Shown here: positions 14,589-16,683 of the stretch, piece after piece
Layout of the letters: each line of letters begins with the position of its first letter
How positions within the stretch are numbered: position 1 is the stretch's first letter
NCBI GenBank assembly: GCA_910584595.1
Contig: CAJUBQ010000099.1
Location: 1 to 16,683 of the forward strand
Direction of reading: 5' to 3'
Length of the DNA: 16,683 nt
DNA from: an uncultured Eubacterium sp.
Lineage (GTDB): Bacteria; Bacillota; Clostridia; Lachnospirales; Lachnospiraceae
Notes under the pieces: model-generated
Databases searched by the model: none
The model's input: only the letters and a program-made list of their open reading frames with translations
Told to the model about the DNA's origin: nothing
Position numbers and translations under genes: made by a program

Positions 14589-16121
14589 ATGATTCAGGAA
14601 AAGATATTAAAGCTGACAGATTATGGACTTGCAACAGGGCTGATTCAGCCGGAAGATAAGCAGTATACGATCAATCGTCTGTTAGAATTATTTCAGCTGG
14701 ATGAACTGGAAGATGCGGCAGTAGCAGCTTATGAGAAACAGCCTGCTCTGACACAGGAGACCGCAGAGGAAGCATTGGAAGAAGTCCTAAACGATATGAT
14801 GGACTATGCGCATGAACATGGAATCATGCAGGAAGACAGCATTGTGTACCGTGATTTATTTGACACAAAGATTATGAGTCTGCTCGTTCCAAGACCGAGC
14901 GAAGTGATCGGCCGCTTTCGTCAGCTCTATCAGGAAGATCCGCAAAAAGCAACAGACTATTTTTATAAATTAAGCTGTGATACGAATTACATCCGCAGAT
15001 ATCGGATAAAAAAAGATTTAAAATGGACAGCAGCTACAGAATTTGGTGAACTGGATATTACAATCAATCTGTCCAAGCCGGAAAAAGATCCAAAAGCAAT
15101 CGCCGCAGCAAAGTTAGCAAAACAAAGCGGATATCCAAAATGCCTGCTGTGTAAGGAAAATGAAGGATACGCAGGACGTGTCAATCATCCGGCAAGGCAA
15201 AACCACAGAATTATCCCGATTACAATTAATGAGAGCGACTGGTATTTCCAGTATTCGCCATATGTGTATTACAATGAGCACTGTATTGTGTTTAACTCGC
15301 TGCATACACCTATGAAGATTGAGCGTGCCGCATTTGGAAAGCTGTTGGATTTTGTAGAACAGTTCCCACATTATTTTGTAGGTTCCAACGCAGATTTGCC
15401 GATCGTAGGCGGCTCTATCTTAAGCCATGACCATTTCCAGGGCGGACACTATGAGTTTGCAATGGCAAAAGCGCCGGTTGAGCAGGAAATTTCGTTTGCA
15501 GGTTTTGAGGATGTATCCGCAGGAATTGTAAAATGGCCGATGTCAGTGATCCGTATCCGGGCAGATAAAAAGGAACGGTTAGTAGATCTTGCAGATAAAA
15601 TTTTGTTAAAATGGCGCGGATACACAGATGAAGCAGCATTTATTTTTGCTGAGACAGACGGCGAACCGCATAACACGATTACACCGATTGCCAGAAAAAG
15701 AGACGGTAAATATGAACTGGATCTGGTATTGCGCAACAATATTACAACAAAGGAGCACCCACTCGGCGTATATCATCCACATGCGAATCTGCATCATATT
15801 AAAAAAGAAAATATCGGCTTAATAGAAGTTATGGGTCTTGCCGTACTGCCAGCCAGACTCAAAGATGAAATGGCCCAGTTAAAAGAGGCAATGCTGTCCG
15901 GAACGGATATTCGCGCAGATGAAACGCTTGAGAAACATGCAGACTGGGTAGAACAATTCCAGACCAAATATCAACAGATCGATGCGACAAATATTGACGC
16001 CATCATTGATACGGAAATCGGTCTGGTATTTAAACAGGTATTGGAAGATGCCGGCGTGTACAAATGCACAAAAGATGGCAGAGATGCATTTTTAAAATTT
16101 GTGCAGGAAGTAAATGCATAA
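14589..16121 (+). CDS. galT: UDP-glucose--hexose-1-phosphate uridylyltransferase, class II
   Basis: Exchanges galactose-1-phosphate with UDP-glucose to give UDP-galactose and glucose-1-phosphate. The 510-aa length, without the short HIT-type HPHPQ layout of the E. coli enzyme, marks the Firmicutes class II family. Seen are an all-helical N-terminal part (about 1-100), NHRIIPITINESDWYFQYSPY (in two parts near 205-225), the nucleotidyl-transfer segment GGSILSHDHFQGG (HDH at 280-282) and a C-terminal metal or substrate region with GVYHPHANLHHIKKENIGLIEVMG. ATG 14589 has AAAGGTGG at 14575-14582 with 6-base spacing. It is the second gene of the galK operon. No clear terminator follows directly; the long inverted repeat from 16243 is the first strong structure downstream. 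Confidence 0.96.
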   Translation: MIQEKILKLTDYGLATGLIQPEDKQYTINRLLELFQLDELEDAAVAAYEKQPALTQETAEEALEEVLNDMMDYAHEHGIMQEDSIVYRDLFDTKIMSLLVPRPSEVIGRFRQLYQEDPQKATDYFYKLSCDTNYIRRYRIKKDLKWTAATEFGELDITINLSKPEKDPKAIAAAKLAKQSGYPKCLLCKENEGYAGRVNHPARQNHRIIPITINESDWYFQYSPYVYYNEHCIVFNSLHTPMKIERAAFGKLLDFVEQFPHYFVGSNADLPIVGGSILSHDHFQGGHYEFAMAKAPVEQEISFAGFEDVSAGIVKWPMSVIRIRADKKERLVDLADKILLKWRGYTDEAAFIFAETDGEPHNTITPIARKRDGKYELDLVLRNNITTKEHPLGVYHPHANLHHIKKENIGLIEVMGLAVLPARLKDEMAQLKEAMLSGTDIRADETLEKHADWVEQFQTKYQQIDATNIDAIIDTEIGLVFKQVLEDAGVYKCTKDGRDAFLKFVQEVNA

Positions 16122-16242
16122 CAAAATCATTTCACCTGATGCAGAGCTGTTCGGGGATCCGTTCAGTAGATGACATGAAATGTGAACAATAATGCAATGG
16201 CAGCCGTTCAGATCGTGTGTTGCATATTATGGATTCCCGGAC
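16122..16242 (+). other. Non-coding stretch between galT and the inverted-repeat element
   Basis: No gene seen. It has the direct octamer CCGTTCAG at 16159-16166 and 16204-16211, a weak inverted pair CATTTCA/TGAAATG (16128-16134, 16176-16182), and an imperfect hairpin between ATAATGCAA (about 16189-16197) and TTGCATATTAT (16220-16230). None is a convincing terminator. Confidence 0.4.
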
Positions 16243-16480
16243 GCTGAGAGAGGGAGTTTGTCTGGTCTGCCTGTGTCCATTCCAGAATGCTAAGAATCAC
16301 TAAGTATTCTGCATTTACATTATGACAACCGGACGGTCGCGGCACCTAGTTTGCCCTGGCTAAATGCCAGCAGCTAAAGGTGCCGCTGGGCTTCGCCTCC
16401 TGGTTATTTAGCAGAATACTAAGTGATTCTAAGCACTCTTCCAAAGCCACAGGCAGACCAGACAAACTCCCTCTCTCAGC
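16243..16480. repeat. 238-bp inverted-repeat element with perfect 33-bp terminal arms
   Basis: 16243-16275 (starts GCTGAGAGAGGGAG) is the exact reverse complement of 16448-16480 (ends CTCCCTCTCTCAGC). After an 8-base internal loop on each side, a second stem pairs 16284-16312 with 16411-16439 at 26 of 29 positions. Further in, GCGGCACCT (16339-16347) pairs with AGGTGCCGC (16378-16386), and CTGGC-TAAAT-GCCAG (16356-16370) forms an apical hairpin. Each 29-base inner arm is itself nearly palindromic. There is no open reading frame of note and no clear target-site duplication. It could be a non-autonomous mobile element (MITE-like) or encode a structured RNA; the family is not recognised. Confidence 0.85.
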
Positions 16481-16555
16481 TGATTTTGAAAGCATTCACA
16501 TTTTCATGTAACGCTTGTGATTACCAATCGGATGATAGGGGGCTGCGCTGGCTTC

Positions 16556-16614
16556 TTGTGACGTTGGAAGAATGTTACAAGCACTTAATATTCTGCTAAA
16601 TAATCAGGGGCGAA
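16556..16614 (+). repeat. Diverged extra copy of the element's inner arm
   Basis: This block, with TTGGAAGAATG, CACTTAATATTCTGC, TAAATAATCAGG and GGCGAA in order, aligns with the reverse complement of 16396-16456 of the main element (TTTGGAAGAGTG, CACTTAGTATTCTGC, TAAATAACCAGG, GGCGAA), with scattered substitutions and a one-base gap. It is therefore a second, older or different member of the same family, in the orientation of the left arm. Confidence 0.65.
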
Positions 16615-16663
16615 CTTAATCGGAAATACAACAATCTACAAAAAGTGTTACATTCTGGCTACT

Positions 16664-16683
16664 CGGACGCTGTGAGAGAAAAT
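16664..16683 (+). repeat. Start of a further element copy, cut by the window end
   Basis: CGGACGCTGTGAGAG at 16664-16678 matches CGGACGCTGAGAGAG at 16238-16252, differing at one position. This suggests that the conserved end of the element includes CGGAC, and that another copy in the same orientation starts here. Only 20 bases are visible. Confidence 0.45.

Noticed and set aside
16243..16480. CRISPR array or tRNA/rRNA in the repeat region
   Set aside because: Repeats are inverted rather than regularly spaced direct units, and no tRNA or rRNA features are visible.

Overview
The window looks like the chromosome of a low-to-moderate GC Gram-positive anaerobe of the Clostridia, most likely Lachnospiraceae. 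I base this on the gene order rpmE - yqhQ (DUF1385) - prmC - prfA, the class II (Firmicutes-type) galT next to galK, the strong AGGAGG-type ribosome binding sites, and the style of the proteins. This is recognition from memory, not a database search.

Layout. (1) 1-3620, housekeeping translation block: rpmE (ribosomal protein L31) with its own promoter and terminator, a perfect 66-bp palindrome, then yqhQ-prmC-prfA, closed by a terminator. No gene is visible in the first 121 bases. (2) 3620-6860, accessory segment: an AT-rich AbiH-family (phage abortive infection) gene with its own promoter and a long unrecognised C-terminal extension; a tiny membrane-peptide reading frame that looks frameshifted; a small secreted or membrane-anchored protein behind a perfect-consensus promoter; a shortened relative of the 66-bp palindrome; and a minus-strand HTH-containing gene split by one in-frame TGA. 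(3) 7038-11972, plus-strand metabolic and stress genes: an EamA/DMT transporter, a class I SAM methyltransferase, hslO (Hsp33) and nadE (glutamine-dependent NAD synthetase), ended by a 14-bp hairpin. (4) 12005-13060, minus strand: a PAP2-type membrane phosphatase whose N-terminal tail is encoded by a 15-bp tandem repeat and whose promoter region holds an exact 44-bp tandem duplication. (5) 13248-16121: galK-galT, two steps of the Leloir galactose pathway, behind a good promoter. (6) 16122-16683: no gene, but a 238-bp inverted-repeat element with perfect 33-bp arms, followed by diverged copies of its parts.

How the genes relate. prfA and prmC form a functional pair: RF1 terminates translation, and PrmC methylates the release-factor GGQ glutamine. 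galK phosphorylates galactose and galT moves the product onto the UDP-sugar pool; the epimerase galE is not in the window. The other genes look like independent single-gene or two-gene units.

Most worth a second look: the 16.2-16.7 kb structured repeat cluster, the AbiH-like gene with its extension, the two palindromic repeats in region 1-2, and the two slippage-prone tandem repeats around the PAP2 gene.
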